Source: Pseudomonadota bacterium (lineage in GTDB: Bacteria; Pseudomonadota; Gammaproteobacteria; DAOUQR01). From it: a stretch of 6,090 nt of DNA. The translations under genes and the position numbers were made by a program. Numbering within the stretch: position 1 is the first letter of the stretch; every line of letters begins with the position of its first letter. This document shows positions 5,755-6,090 of the stretch, in pieces. The notes under the pieces are model-generated. The model was not told the origin of the DNA, did not search any database, and saw only the letters and a program-made list of their open reading frames with translations. The stretch spans positions 1-6,090 of the forward strand of contig DAOUQR010000078.1 in assembly GCA_030625525.1 (NCBI GenBank). Direction: 5' to 3'.

Positions 5755-6090
5755 GCATATGTCCTTCTGTCAGTAAATAATAATCCATCACTTCGCGCGC
5801 AATATGAGAGGCGCGTGATGAATGTTCGACAATAACAGCCACAGCAATCTTAGGTTTTTTTAATGGGGCAAAGGCGATAAATAAAGAGTGATCGCGTAGA
5901 TGTTCGGGCAGGTCTCTGTCTTTGAAAGGTTCGTGAAATTTCGCGCTAAATACTTGTGCCGTACCTGTTTTTGCACCGACGGTATACGGTGCATCACGTC
6001 CAAAGCGATAACCGGTACCGATGGTGATAACTTGGCGCATGGCACGTATGACATAATTCCATACCCAGTCTTTTTTTAATTGCACGGGAT
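5741..6090 (-). CDS. mrdA: Penicillin-binding protein 2 (peptidoglycan transpeptidase), C-terminal end, partial at the 5' end
   Basis: The last 115 complete codons of a gene that enters from the right edge and stops at TAA 5743-5741. PBP2 is the inner-membrane-anchored transpeptidase of the elongasome, which cross-links side-wall peptidoglycan and works with RodA and MreB. The fragment carries the third active-site motif KTGT (5971-5960) in the context GAKTGTAQVFS, then RDHSLFIAFAPLKKPKIAVAV and a final ASHIAREVMDYYLL, all characteristic of PBP2 (E. coli has KSGTAQVF and LRDH at the same places). The SxxK and SxN motifs lie outside the window. The GTG at 6085 is an internal Val codon, not the start. 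rodA (mrdB), the usual next gene in many proteobacteria, is replaced here by a DUF2252 gene. Confidence 0.9.
   Translation of the reverse strand, partial: PVQLKKDWVWNYVIRAMRQVITIGTGYRFGRDAPYTVGAKTGTAQVFSAKFHEPFKDRDLPEHLRDHSLFIAFAPLKKPKIAVAVIVEHSSRASHIAREVMDYYLLTEGHMHDSA
5762..5766 (-). promoter_or_regulatory. Ribosome binding site of the DUF2252 gene
   Basis: AAGGA on the minus strand, seven bases before the ATG 5754-5752 and lying inside the last codons of mrdA. It confirms the DUF2252 start and the 14-nt overlap, and suggests coupled translation from the mrdA message. Confidence 0.65.

Overview
The window looks like a piece of a gammaproteobacterial chromosome of fairly low GC, with short intergenic gaps. 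The TamA-type Omp85 protein, the PBP2 tail and the Rpn-family gene together fit a Legionellales-like lineage (Legionella/Coxiella relatives). That placement is inferred from gene types and protein style; there is no rRNA or other marker to settle it.

Layout. Positions 1-1440 (minus strand) carry most of tamA, whose C-terminus lies off the left edge; a good sigma70-type promoter sits just upstream of it. After a 233-bp divergent intergenic region, the plus strand has a recombination-promoting nuclease (Rpn) family gene at 1674-2612. It is interrupted by one in-frame TAA at 2286-2288, with the same reading frame continuing as recognisable family sequence on the far side. Three bases later comes a complete secreted S1/P1-type zinc nuclease (2616-3470). 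The minus-strand group on the right reads mrdA (PBP2, C-terminal end only, entering from the right edge), then a DUF2252 protein (4642-5754, overlapping mrdA by 14 nt), then a Bcr/CflA-like MFS transporter (3483-4634). This group converges on the nuclease with a 12-nt gap.

How the genes may work together. mrdA, DUF2252 and MFS are packed as one probable transcription unit; rodA (mrdB), the usual partner of mrdA in many proteobacteria, is not directly downstream. The Rpn and S1/P1 genes probably share a transcript, but they would act in different compartments: Rpn on DNA in the cytoplasm, S1/P1 outside the inner membrane.

The most interesting locus is the Rpn gene. Its first part (204 codons from a GTG with a good ribosome binding site) keeps the whole PD-(D/E)XK-like core. 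Its second part holds an in-frame ATG at 2412 preceded by GGAGG at ideal spacing, which would give a 66-residue C-terminal protein. This matches the gene-within-gene (RpnS) arrangement reported for E. coli rpn genes, where the short form restrains the nuclease. Here the stop codon would separate the nuclease core from the short C-terminal protein, either as a decaying gene that still makes the small protein or as a genuinely split pair.
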